A stretch of DNA of 39,195 bases, taken from the NCBI RefSeq assembly GCF_000701825.1, contig NZ_JNJY01000005.1, positions 18,814 to 58,008 on the forward strand, read 5' to 3'. Positions 1 through 9,220 of this stretch are shown piece by piece. The position numbers and the translations under genes were made by a program. Origin of the DNA: Mycoplasma collis ATCC 35278. Lineage in GTDB: Bacteria > Bacillota_I > Bacilli_A > Mycoplasmatales > Metamycoplasmataceae. How positions within the stretch are numbered: position 1 is the stretch's first letter; every line of letters begins with the position of its first letter. The notes beneath the pieces were generated by a model. That model was not told the DNA's origin. It saw nothing but the letters and a program-made list of their open reading frames with translations, and searched no databases.

Positions 1-45
1 TTTTATATCAAAAAAAGCTTTAAAATAGACATTTTTTTCACTTTT

Positions 46-83
46 TTGCAAAAAAAAAAAAAAAAGTTAAAAAATAATATAAT
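46..83 (+). promoter_or_regulatory. Poly(A)-containing promoter of lipoprotein gene 1
   Basis: A perfect TATAAT lies at 78-83. An uninterrupted run of 16 A (50-65) lies 12 bases before it, and TTGCAA at 46-51 is a possible -35 element. The same arrangement precedes the next lipoprotein gene. In M. hyorhinis vlp genes a poly(A) tract just upstream of the -10 box changes length and switches transcription; phase variation here is inferred from that likeness. Confidence 0.7.
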
Positions 84-130
84 GCTACTAATTTTTTAAA
101 AAATAAAAAATGAAAGGCAATTTTAAAGTT

Positions 131-1387
131 ATGAATCATAAAATTAAAAAAACACTATTATTATTTTCATCCATTTTAGCATCTAATGTTACATTTATTT
201 CATTTATAGCATGTTCCAAAGATGATAATCAAGACTCTAGTTCTAAAAGAGAAGAAGAAATAAAAAAAATCAATATGGAATTAGCTACTTTAATTGATAC
301 ATTAAAAACAAAATTAGAAAGTTTTGAAACTAAAAATAATTTAACAATTAATGATGAAGATTTTAAACCAGAAGAATTAGATAATATTATTTCAATTTTA
401 GAGGATGATAGTGAAAAATCGCTTAAAGATAAAATTGTTGATGTTTTAAAAATTGCTCCAAATGAAAAGACTAAAAAAGAAAGTGAAATTAACAATATTA
501 AAAATCAAATCAAAAATTTACATAATTTAGATAAAAATACTTTGAAAACTAAAATTGAAGAATTGAAAGTCTTAAAAGAAAAATACATACCTATTTATAA
601 ATTAGAAGATGCTAAAAAATTAGTTTTAAATATTCCAGCTTTATCTTTTGATGAAAATGATGAAGAAGATAAAAAATTTAAAATTGAAGTTATTAAAATG
701 ACATTAAATATTAAAAATTTATTGAAAAATAAAATAGGACAAAATCATAAAAATATTGCAGAAAACATTGAAATTTTAGCATTATTTTTAAATTATGTAA
801 AGCAATTTAATGACATAGAAATTGCTTTGGCTAAAGATTCTAATGAAGAACCAAAAATATTAAAAGATATAAATGACATTAAAAATAGTTTTAATAAATG
901 ATTTGTTTTTGAGCAGGAACGCAAAATAATAGAAAATTATAAATTTACTAATTTTGATGAATTTATTATTTTGTTTGAACAAATTGGAGGTTTTAAAAAT
1001 ATATTAAAAATATTTAATGAAATAAATGAAAAAATAACATCTGATAAATGAATTTATGAAAAAATAACTGCTGAATTTAAAAGTTATCTTAAAAAATATA
1101 CAACTGAAGCTGAGGAATTTGCTATTGATATAAATAATGATACTAGTGAAGAAAAAATAGTAAAATCGTATCTTTTAGAAATATATAATATTAATAAAAA
1201 TACAGGTCTTCCTGATGGTGGTGATTTTATAATAAATCATTTAAAAAAAGTTTATAATGGAGAAAAAATAGAAAAAAATTCTAATAGCATTCCTGAGACA
1301 TTTGAATTTTTATCTTTATTTAAAAAAGAAGATTTAAAAAAATTTATTGATAAATTTGAAAATTTAAAAATAACTAAAAAATTATAG
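131..1387 (+). CDS. Variable-type surface lipoprotein, paralog 1
   Basis: This is a 418-residue lipoprotein with two TGA-encoded tryptophans (899-901 and 1049-1051). A Lys-rich N-terminus and hydrophobic segment end in a lipobox (FIAC), so Cys28 would be lipid-anchored and the rest displayed outside the cell. The mature part is highly charged, mostly helical and coiled-coil-like. It aligns along most of its length with the next gene; shared segments include LEDxSxxxLxDKIV and the SYLKKYTTEAEEFAI region. An in-frame ATG at 110 adds MKGNFKV, but ATG 131 is preferred: it matches the paralog's start, and the ATG at 110 overlaps the likely Shine-Dalgarno (AAAGG, 113-117). Unlike its paralog it has no Pro/Gly repeat region. 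Function beyond surface exposure is unknown. Confidence 0.85.
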
Positions 1388-1438
1388 TTAAAATATAAAA
1401 AATGCATAATATATCATTTTTAAGAATAAATAATTAAA

Positions 1439-1481
1439 TTGCTTCTAAAAAAAAAAAAAAAGTTTAGAAAAGTAATATAAT
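1439..1481 (+). promoter_or_regulatory. Poly(A)-containing promoter of lipoprotein gene 2
   Basis: TATAAT lies at 1476-1481. A run of 15 A (1447-1461) lies 14 bases upstream, and TTGCTT at 1439-1444 is a possible -35 element. The layout repeats that of the first lipoprotein gene, with one A fewer and a slightly longer gap. Both copies give AAGT or AGTT after the A run and AATATAATG at the -10, so the promoter was duplicated with its gene. The stretch 1388-1438 before it holds nothing recognisable. Confidence 0.7.
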
Positions 1482-1527
1482 GTTTATGTTTTAAAAACAA
1501 AAAAAATGAAAGGTAATTTTTAAAACT

Positions 1528-3078
1528 ATGAAATTCAAAATTAAAAAATCATTATTATTATTTTCAATGATTTTAGCAGCTGGCGCTTCTTTTGCGACAT
1601 TTGTTGCATGTTCAAAAGACAATGTTACTAACCCACCTGTAAAAGGTAACCCTGGAAATCCTGGTGATGGAGAAAACCCAGGACAAGGAGGCGGAGATAC
1701 TGCAACTCCAAACCCAGGTCAAGGAGGTGGAGATACTACAAATCCAACCCCAGGTGAAGGCGGAAGTAATACTAATCCAGGAACAGGACAAGGCGGAAGT
1801 AATACTAATCCAGGAACAGAAGATGGCTCAGGTTCAGGAACAGATGCTACTGAACCAAATATGTTTATTGATCAAGAAAAAGCTAACGGTGAATTAACTT
1901 TAATTAAAAATAAATTCGCAGCTTTAGTGACTACAAAAGATTTATTATCAAATGAAGATAAGGTAAAATTAGATGAATTAGATCATATTATTTCTGTTTT
2001 AGAGGATTCTTCTATGGGCACACTTGAAGATAAAATTGTTAAAATCTTAGATATTAAAGAAAATCAAAAATCTGAAAAACAAACTGATATCAATAATATT
2101 AAAACTCAAATCGAAGAATTAAGTAAATTAGATAAAAGTACGTTAATGACTAAAATTCAGGAATTGAAAGATTTAAGAAAAAAACTTACTCCTATTTATG
2201 AAACTGAAGAAGGTAAAGCATTATTAAATAGCATTAACACATTAAAATTAATTGATAATGAAGAAGTAGAAATTAAAAAAATTAAAATTGATGCTATTAG
2301 AATAATTTTGTCAATTAAAAAAATATTAAATAATAAAACATCAACTAAATACAACGAAAATGATGAATTATTCCAAACTTTAGTAGAATCTTTTGAAAAA
2401 TATGCAAATCAAATAGATTATTATGCATTAGACGATTTAACTAATTTTACAAAAGTACTTATTAAAATATTCAAAAAAATTTTAAGTGATAAAAATATAT
2501 TAACAATAATTGAAAAATCCCAAGAAGCTGTTCAAGGAATTGATAATTTAAAAGGAATTGATAATTTAATAGAATTATTCACTTTATTACATTTATTAGA
2601 AACATTTGCTAAATTAAAAGTAAAAGTAACTTCAGATAATGAAATTTTTGAAAAAGTTATTGTAGAAATAAAAAGTTCACTTAAAAAATATACAACTGAT
2701 GCAGATGTATTTGCTATAAGTGAAAAAGATAATACTATAGACAAAAAAACAGTAAAAACAATACTCTTTGATAAATACAATGAAATTATAACTGCAACAA
2801 CTAATAAAAAAATGGTCGGTGAAAATGTAGAATTTGATGAAGTTGAATACTTGTTAAATATTTTAAAAACAGCTGAAGAAGGTAAATTAAAAGAAAAAAT
2901 TACTGAATTAGCTAATGCTGAAGCGGATGAAACTATAAAAGCTGCAAAACTAAAAGATATTGATAACATTACAAGACAAGCAGAGTTATTGAATTCAATA
3001 GATAAAGAAGAATTGAAAAAAATTATTGAAAAGCTTGATACTGCTATTAAGACTTATAAATCAAGTCCAGGTAAGTAA
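1528..3078 (+). CDS. Variable-type surface lipoprotein, paralog 2, with Pro/Gly repeats
   Basis: This is a 516-residue lipoprotein. The signal peptide ends in a lipobox (FVAC, Cys28). Residues about 33-110 form a Pro/Gly/Asn/Thr-rich repeat region (PGQGGGDT, GGSNTNPGT units). A long charged helical region paralogous to the previous gene follows. The C-terminus (about residues 437-516) resembles residues 149-225 of the same protein: both start DE(L/V)(D/E), contain an LxxKI step and end in a Lys-rich helix before TPIY or KTYK, so a segment was duplicated internally. The ATG at 1506 opens only a five-codon frame (MKGNF then TAA), so ATG 1528 is the start; the Shine-Dalgarno-like AAAGG lies inside that mini-frame. 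A hairpin terminator follows. Host contact or immune evasion is likely but not shown by the sequence. Confidence 0.88.
   Translation: MKFKIKKSLLLFSMILAAGASFATFVACSKDNVTNPPVKGNPGNPGDGENPGQGGGDTATPNPGQGGGDTTNPTPGEGGSNTNPGTGQGGSNTNPGTEDGSGSGTDATEPNMFIDQEKANGELTLIKNKFAALVTTKDLLSNEDKVKLDELDHIISVLEDSSMGTLEDKIVKILDIKENQKSEKQTDINNIKTQIEELSKLDKSTLMTKIQELKDLRKKLTPIYETEEGKALLNSINTLKLIDNEEVEIKKIKIDAIRIILSIKKILNNKTSTKYNENDELFQTLVESFEKYANQIDYYALDDLTNFTKVLIKIFKKILSDKNILTIIEKSQEAVQGIDNLKGIDNLIELFTLLHLLETFAKLKVKVTSDNEIFEKVIVEIKSSLKKYTTDADVFAISEKDNTIDKKTVKTILFDKYNEIITATTNKKMVGENVEFDEVEYLLNILKTAEEGKLKEKITELANAEADETIKAAKLKDIDNITRQAELLNSIDKEELKKIIEKLDTAIKTYKSSPGK
1684..1819 (+). repeat. In-frame tandem repeats in lipoprotein 2
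   Basis: CAAGGAGG-type units recur with a 36-base period (1684 and 1720). A perfect 30-base unit then repeats with a 33-base period (1757-1786 and 1790-1819). Both periods are multiples of three, so copy-number change would alter protein length without breaking the frame. The block is visibly richer in G and C than the surrounding DNA. Confidence 0.8.
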
Positions 3079-3099
3079 AATTATTATCTAAATCAAAAT

Positions 3100-3144
3100 A
3101 AAAAGAATCTTATTGCAAATTAAATAAGATTCTTTTTATTTTTT
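3100..3144 (+). terminator. Rho-independent terminator after lipoprotein 2
   Basis: A perfect 15-bp stem (3100-3114 with 3123-3137) with an 8-base loop is followed by a T-rich run. It lies 21 bases after the stop codon. Confidence 0.85.
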
Positions 3145-3153
3145 GCTATTATT

Positions 3154-3159
3154 TATAAT
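3154..3159 (+). promoter_or_regulatory. -10 element for the P68-like lipoprotein/nuclease operon
   Basis: TATAAT lies 41 bases before the start codon at 3200 and just after the previous terminator. No convincing -35 hexamer is visible. Confidence 0.5.
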
Positions 3160-3199
3160 ATTAATTATTTTAATAAAATAAAAAAAAATGAAGGATATA

Positions 3200-5011
3200 A
3201 TGAAAACTAAAAAATTTAAAAAAATTTTATTTTTATTTTCAAGTTTTTTTTCTCTGATTAGTTTAATTTCATGTAAAGAAAGTTCAAATACTATTAAAAT
3301 AGGGACTGCACAAGAAAAAAATTGACCATTAACTGATGCGATGAATAAAATTATTGAACTTTATAATGAAGAAAATAAAAATACTGAAAATTTTATTAAA
3401 GTTGAATATTTATTATCTAATCAAACAAAAGCTAAAAGAGAAAGTGAACTAGCAAAAAATCAATTTGATGCTATTAACAATTTTCCAAATGATGTTTATA
3501 ACATTATATTAAATAACCCTATCGGTGCTTTTTTAATTAATTCTAAAAATAGAATTTTAAATTTGGAAAATGATGTTATAAGTGCAAATCAATTTGAAGA
3601 AAATTTAGCTAAGCTTCATACCACAGTTCCTGGAGAAAATATAAATTCAAACAAATTATATAGTATTCCGTTTGATATTTCCGATACTAATGCCTTGATA
3701 TTTAATTTAGATTTAATGTATTTAATTTTTAATTTAATTAAAAATAATGGCGGAATAGTAGATGAAAATTCAAATATTTATAAAAAAGCTGAACAAGCTT
3801 CAAAATCAGGAGCAGATATTCCAGAAAATTCCATTTTTTTAGCTTTAGAAGCTAAAAATAACGATGCATTTTCTGCATTAAAAATTAATGATAATACTTT
3901 TGATAATTATGATTCTATTTTAAATTTTGTTCGATTATTTTTTAATGGAATAAAAATTAATGAGGAAAAATTAAAAGAAGATACACCAGAAGTAAATTCT
4001 ATTTTCGGAATTAACTATGCAGTTGATACATTTTTACAAGATTTAAATAATATTTCTAATAATAAAAAAATGTGAGATTTAATAACCAATACTAATCAAA
4101 ATGATTCTTCATTTTTAAATTATGCAATTAAAGATGACAAACAGCTTCAAGCTAATTTTAAAAATACACTGGAAAAATATATAAAAAATATTAAAATTCT
4201 TGAAAAAAATAATAAAAAAATTATTAGTCATAGATATCATGTTAAGGATACAAGAACAGGATATGAAATAAGAGATTATAAAATGGCTTTTGGTTTTGGA
4301 TTTTTAGTTTCCAAAAAAGAAATGATTAATACTTTTGCTAATAAAGAAGCTAAAATAAATGAAACAAAAATTAGCCCTGAAAAAGTAGATAAAATATTAC
4401 CTAATGAAAATGATCTCTATTTTTTACCTCAAGTAACCAAAACTAAAAATAATGATTCTAAAGGAAGTTGATGAGAAGGCGGTTCAAGCTTAATCCCTAT
4501 TTCTGTTGATAATAACGGTCCAAAAGATAAAGCTACTAAAAAGTTTTTAAAATGATTATTTAATAATAAAATTAATTATAGAAATAGAGAAATTAATGTT
4601 ACTGATTTAATTCCAATTTTATCTGGTTATTTTTTTCCTTCTAAAAATAATTCAACCCCAGAATATACAGCTTTTTTAGAAAGTCTGGAAAAAGATCGTG
4701 AAAATTTAATTAAAGATGAATTAAAAAAAGGAATTGATAAACAAGATAAAAATTTAATTAAAGAACTAGAAAATGAAAAAATAAATTTATCATCAGCTAT
4801 TATTTCGCAAAAATCACTATTAAATGCAATTAAAAAAAATGATAATTTAATTTATAAATTAGTAGATGCAGAAGCTTCTGCTATTTTGAAAAAAATTGAA
4901 TTTAAATTAAGAGATTCTTCCTTAGAAACCAATATAGAAAATAATGAAAATTTTGATTCTAATAAAGCATATAATGAAATTTTTGAAAATATTTTAAATT
5001 CTAAAGAATAG
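3200..5011 (+). CDS. P68-family-like surface lipoprotein (solute-binding-like)
   Basis: This 603-residue lipoprotein has several TGA tryptophans. The signal peptide ends LISC, giving lipid-modified Cys25, with AAGGA placed well before ATG 3200. After the anchor the protein reads IKIGTAQ..NWPLTDAMNKII, then a region with IPFDISDTNALIFN, and later GGSSLIPISV and KATKKFLKWL. That order resembles family-1 extracellular solute-binding proteins and the mycoplasma P68 surface lipoproteins. The last third is Lys/Glu-rich and probably helical. No transport permease or ATPase genes are adjacent; two nuclease-like genes follow closely in the same direction. P68 membership rests on recognised motifs rather than a search, and the ligand is unknown. 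Confidence 0.7.
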
Positions 5012-5023
5012 GACTAAAATTTT

Positions 5024-5854
5024 ATGAAAAATACATTATTAAAACAAAGGAAATATTATAATAATTCTCATTATTTTATCGATAAAGAAAAAAAAGTTTT
5101 AATACTTGAAAATAATTTTTTTCAATCATTAAAAAAAAATATAGGTAATTGAAATGGATTTAAAAAAATTGGTGGTTCTTCATTAGGTGATGTACTTTTA
5201 ACAGATCAATTTAAATCTCAATTTTTAGCTTTTATAAGAATGTCTAAATTAGATATGCCTATTTTAGATAAAAAATATATTAATGCAGGTATAGCTATCG
5301 AACCAAAAGTGATTAGTGTTATTGAAAAAAAAATAAACAAAAAAGTCATAACATTTCCACCGGATAAATATCAATACGATTTTTTTAAGGATAAAGATAA
5401 TATAGTTGGTGGTATACCAGATGGTTATATTGAAGATTTAAATTTATTAATTGAAATAAAAACTACTCAATTTAAAAATTTAACTAAGTGAGAAAATGAA
5501 GAAATACCTATTTCTTATTTAAAACAAGCGCAGCTATATGCATATTTAATGAATGTTGAACAATTTGCAATTGTTGCAGCTTTTTTAGAAGAACAAGATT
5601 ATATTAATCCCGAAAATTTTCCCATTGAAAAAAGACATATTAAAGTTTATAAATACAAATTAAATAAATCACAAGTTGAAGATGATATTGAAAAAATCAA
5701 AACTTGATATTTAAAATATACAAATAGCGGAATATCGCCTGAATATAATTTAAAATTAGATGGTGAACTTTTAGAATATTTAGAATGCCAAAATATATTT
5801 GAATGAGAAAAATTAATTGATAAATGAATTTTGATGGGAAAAATTAAAATTTAA
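5024..5854 (+). CDS. PD-(D/E)XK (YqaJ/RecB-like) nuclease
   Basis: This is a 276-residue protein without a signal peptide, so presumably cytoplasmic. Its nuclease motifs are in the expected order: helix Glu93 (AGIAIEP), Asp133 (GGIPDGY), Glu144-x-Lys146 (LIEIKTT) and Gln168xxxTyr172 (QAQLY). That is the full catalytic set of the PD-(D/E)XK superfamily, closest in style to YqaJ or Cas4/RecB-type domains. It resembles a mycoplasma family of putative nucleases, often named after an M. agalactiae locus, but that identification is from memory. TGA codes for several Trp residues (5138-5140, 5489-5491 and later). It starts 12 bases after the lipoprotein stop and ends 5 bases before the next gene, so the three are probably co-transcribed. 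Substrate and role (repair, recombination or nucleic-acid scavenging) are unknown. Confidence 0.75.
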
Positions 5855-5859
5855 TTATT

Positions 5860-7665
5860 ATGAAAAAAAATGAAAAAATTAATTACAATCATTTTTTACG
5901 TTATTCAACAATGCAACCTTATTTTGTTTGAAATAAAATTAATTCATTAGATGAAAATATTTTAGATGATGAAAATAGTGATAATTTAGAGCAATTATGA
6001 AATTTTGATGCACTTTTAGAAGATGATGATGAAACAGAAAATAAATTTATTGCAACTAAATCAACTGTTTATAAAGATATAACTAATAAATTTGTAGATG
6101 ATATTATAAATGAATATGGTATTAATAATGTTTATGTAATTAAATCCAAAACTAATGATCAAGCCATTATTGAAACAGAAAACATAATTAATAGTAAAAA
6201 ATATAGAATAATTCTTTTCCCAGTATTTGCCTATAAAAATGCTATTGCAAAAATTGATTTATTAGATTTAAAAGAAGAAAAAATTTCAATATTAAAATTA
6301 TCAACTTCTACAAAATTAAAAGATATACTAAAGGTATATTGAAATTTCCAAATAACTATAAAAAATTTAAATTTAAAAAAATGTTCATATTTTTTAATTT
6401 CCACAGATGAGTTTCCTAAAAAAAATAAATTTTATTTTGATGAAATTTTTTATATTAATTTAAATAAAACTAAAAGAAAATTTAATCCTAATAATGCTTC
6501 TATTCCTATATCAAAAATAAATTTTTACAAAAAAAAGATTGAACAAGAAGGAATAAGTGATAAAGAATGAAACGATGGTGATTTTAAAGATAAATTAATT
6601 TTTAAAATTGTTGAAAAAAGATTTTTTCAAAACAAAAAAGAAAGTTTCTCATTTGAAAATATTGATTTAATAATTGAAAATATTAATCAATATAAAAATA
6701 TTAAAAAATTAGAAAATATTACAAATGAAGATAATGGGATATTTGGTTCTAATCCTAATATAAATTCTATTTTAGAACAATTTTATCCAGAAATTGCAAA
6801 TTTTAGTGGTAAAATTTTGTCAAAAAATGATATTTTACAATATACTCAAACCAAAGATGAAAATGTAATTAAATTTTTACATTTTTTAAAAAATACAAAA
6901 GCAAAAGTAAAATTATCTCTTGAAAATAAACAAGCATTAGAAAAGTTAAATAACAAAAACAATAAAATTGTTTGATATGATTTTGAAGGTTTTTCACTTC
7001 CTTTCCCACCTATAGATGGATTTGCTCCTTATAGGCAAATTGTTTTTCAATTATCAATCAAACAAACATATAAAAATGAAATAAAAACTAAAAATGTTGT
7101 TTATGATCCTAAAAAAATTAATTATAAAGTTTTTGTTGAAATAATTGAAAAAATATTTGATTCTAACACAAATTATTTTGTAGTTTATAATAAAAGCTAT
7201 GAAAATACAAGACTTAAAGAAATGATGGAACTAATAAAAATTTATGATAATGAAAAATATAATAAATTATTATTTAAATATAATTATATAATTGAAAATA
7301 CAATTGATTTAGCTGATTTTTTCTCTAAATATAATAAAAAAAGTGAAATAGTGCCTTCTGTTTTTTTCTACAAATTAAAAGGATTTTATAGTATAAAAAA
7401 AATTGAAAAATTAATAACTGAAAATAAAAATAAATTAAATTTAAAAAACTTTATAATCCCATATAAAGAATTAAAAGTTCAAAATGGAGTTATGGCAATG
7501 TCAAAAGCGATTGATCGTTATTTAGGATTAATCGGAGATCGAGAATGAGAAGAAGAAAAAAAACAATTGAAAAAGTACTGTGAAAATGATGTCATGGCTA
7601 TGATAATGGTTGTTGATTTTATAAATTGAACAATTCAACATAAAGATAAAATTAAAGATTTATAA
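5860..7665 (+). CDS. DUF2779-domain protein, DEDD-type 3'-5' exonuclease-like
   Basis: This is a 601-residue cytoplasmic protein. The C-terminal DUF2779 domain (about 370-595) has an RNase H-like exonuclease layout: WYDFEG (Asp374, Glu376), APYRQIVFQLS, YNKSYENTRL, DLADFF, FYSIKKIEKL, then YCENDVMAM (Asp577). Larger bacterial relatives fuse a RecB/Cas4-like nuclease domain to this exonuclease. Here an N-terminal region (about 100-200) has a similar outline (AKIDLLDLKEE, ILKLSTSTK), but the Glu-x-Lys pair is not recognisable. The intact nuclease motifs are instead in the separate gene just upstream. The ends of this gene and of ung converge with 3 bases between them. Substrate and pathway are unknown. 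Confidence 0.75.
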
Positions 7666-7668
7666 AAA

Positions 7669-8334
7669 TTATCATTTAATTTTATCTTTTTTTAAATCAA
7701 CTAAAAATTCATTTATTTTTTTAAAAATTCCTGAATCTTTAAATGATATTCTATAACTAAAAGGTGAAGGATGTGATAATTCTAAAATTATTTGATTTTC
7801 TAAATTAACTTTATTTTTAATTTCTTGCGCTTTTTTTCCCAATAATAAAAAAATTATATTATTAAATTCTTGACTAATAAATTTTAATAAATTTAAACTA
7901 AAAGTTTCTCAACCTATTTCTTTGTGGCTCAACGGTTTATCTTTTTGCACTGTTAAAATACGATTTAAAAGCAAAATACCTTGTTTAGATCAATGCTCTA
8001 AATTACCATTGCTATTTACAAAACTAGGAAATGATTTTTTTATTTCAATATAAATATTTTTTAATGAAGGAGGTAGTTTTTTATTTAATGTAGAAAAAGC
8101 TAATCCATGCGCCTCATTTTCTCCATGATATGGATCTTGGCCAATAATAACAATTTTTAAATCATTGAAATTAGTTAGTTTTAAAAAATTAAAAATTTCA
8201 TCTCTTTTTGGATAAATTATTTTGTTTAAATATTCATTATCTAAAAAAATATTTAATCTTTTGAAATAATCTTTATTAAATTCATTTTTTAAAAATTTGT
8301 TTATTTTTAAATTATTAGTCATTTTTTCTTTCAT
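7669..8334 (-). CDS. ung: Uracil-DNA glycosylase
   Basis: Ung cuts uracil from DNA to start base-excision repair. The 221-residue protein has the catalytic GQDPYHG motif (Asp as general base) and the downstream HPSPFS motif that closes on the DNA, close to family-1 HPSPLS. Length matches the family. TGA at 7987-7989 reads as Trp, joining the two parts. The last codon before TAA is also TGA (Trp). ATG 8334 gives the longest frame. A second ATG at 8322 has a better upstream purine stretch (GAAAG), so the protein may start at MTNN. It diverges from ybeY across a 42-base gap holding a shared -10 element. Confidence 0.93.
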
Positions 8335-8361
8335 TTAATATTTTTTTTAATATAAAAATAA

Positions 8362-8369
8362 ATTATAAT
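8362..8369. promoter_or_regulatory. Shared bidirectional -10 element, ung/ybeY
   Basis: The palindrome AAATTATAATTT contains TATAAT on the plus strand (8364-8369) and on the minus strand (8367-8362). Plus-strand initiation 7-8 bases downstream would fall on or next to the ybeY start codon at 8377, giving a leaderless mRNA; no Shine-Dalgarno is present. Minus-strand initiation near 8355 would serve ung. Confidence 0.55.
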
Positions 8370-8376
8370 TTAAACT

Positions 8377-8841
8377 ATGAATAATACTAAAAATATTTTA
8401 AATTTACTTAATGAAACTGATTATCAGTTTGAATTTGAAAATGAATTCAATGATATTCTTCATTATGCCGCTGAAGAATTTAATATTGCTAAACCATTAA
8501 TGATTGATTTACTTATTACAAATAATGAAAAAATTAAAAAAATTTCTAGAGAGTATCGAAATAAAAATAAGGAAACTGATATTTTATCATTCCCAACCGA
8601 TTGAAATGATTTTAAATTTTTAAATTTTTTATTTTTAGGCGAAATAATTATTTCATATGAAAAAATATTAAATCAAGCAAATGAATATGGACATAGTATT
8701 AAAAGAGAATTTTGTTATCTTTTTAGTCATGGAATTGTTCACCTTTTTCACTTCGATCATCAAACAGAAGAACAAGAAAAGATTATGAATTTTCATGTTG
8801 ATAATATAATGAAAAAATTAGGAGTTAGTAGAAATGATTAA
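8377..8841 (+). CDS. ybeY: Endoribonuclease YbeY (rRNA maturation factor)
   Basis: YbeY is a zinc-dependent RNase used in 16S rRNA 3'-end maturation and ribosome quality control. The 154-residue protein carries the three-histidine zinc motif HGIVHLFHFDH near its C-terminus and the family's upstream ETDILSFPTD segment. TGA at 8602-8604 reads as Trp (DWNDF). It overlaps cdd by 8 bases, and cdd overlaps era by one base. The ybeY-cdd-era order is conserved in Firmicutes and fits a co-transcribed translation/ribosome cluster. Confidence 0.92.
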
Positions 8842-9220
8842 AAAATTAAAAAATTTATTAAAAATTGCTTATGCACCTTATTCTAATTTTCAAGTTGCCG
8901 CAATTTTAAAAGATAAAAATAATAATGAATGAAAAGGAGTTAACGTAGAAAATGCTGCATATCCTTCAGGAATATGCGCAGAAAGATCTGCGATATTTGG
9001 AGCGATTTCACATGGTTTTGTTCCTGGTGAAATTGTTGAAATTCATATTATTTCTAAAAGTGATGATTACATTTCACCTTGTGCCGGTTGTAGACAAGTA
9101 ATGACAGAATTTATGCCTTTAGATTCTAAAATTTATCAATATAAAAACAATGGCGAATATAGAATTAATACTTTAAACGAACTTGTACCATTTCCAATTT
9201 TGAAAGAGCAAATAGTTTAA
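8834..9220 (+). CDS. cdd: Cytidine deaminase
   Basis: It deaminates cytidine and deoxycytidine to uridine and deoxyuridine in pyrimidine salvage, which wall-less bacteria rely on. The 128-residue protein has the homotetrameric-class zinc signature: CAERSAI (Cys ligand plus catalytic Glu) and PCAGCRQV (two Cys ligands). VNVENAAYPSG, the nucleoside-binding segment, comes before. The start codon lies inside the end of ybeY, and the TAA shares its last A with the era ATG, so translation is probably coupled. Confidence 0.94.

Noticed and set aside
229-495. Minus-strand open frame of 88 codons inside lipoprotein 1
   Set aside because: A Ser/Leu/Ile-rich shadow of the A-rich coding strand; no start signals, and antisense to a clear lipoprotein.
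1664-1897. Plus-strand 77-codon frame inside lipoprotein 2
   Set aside because: Arises from reading the Pro/Gly repeat in another frame; the lipoprotein frame has the signal peptide and paralogy.
2532-2969. Minus-strand 145-codon frame inside lipoprotein 2
   Set aside because: Low-complexity shadow frame opposite a conserved paralogous region.
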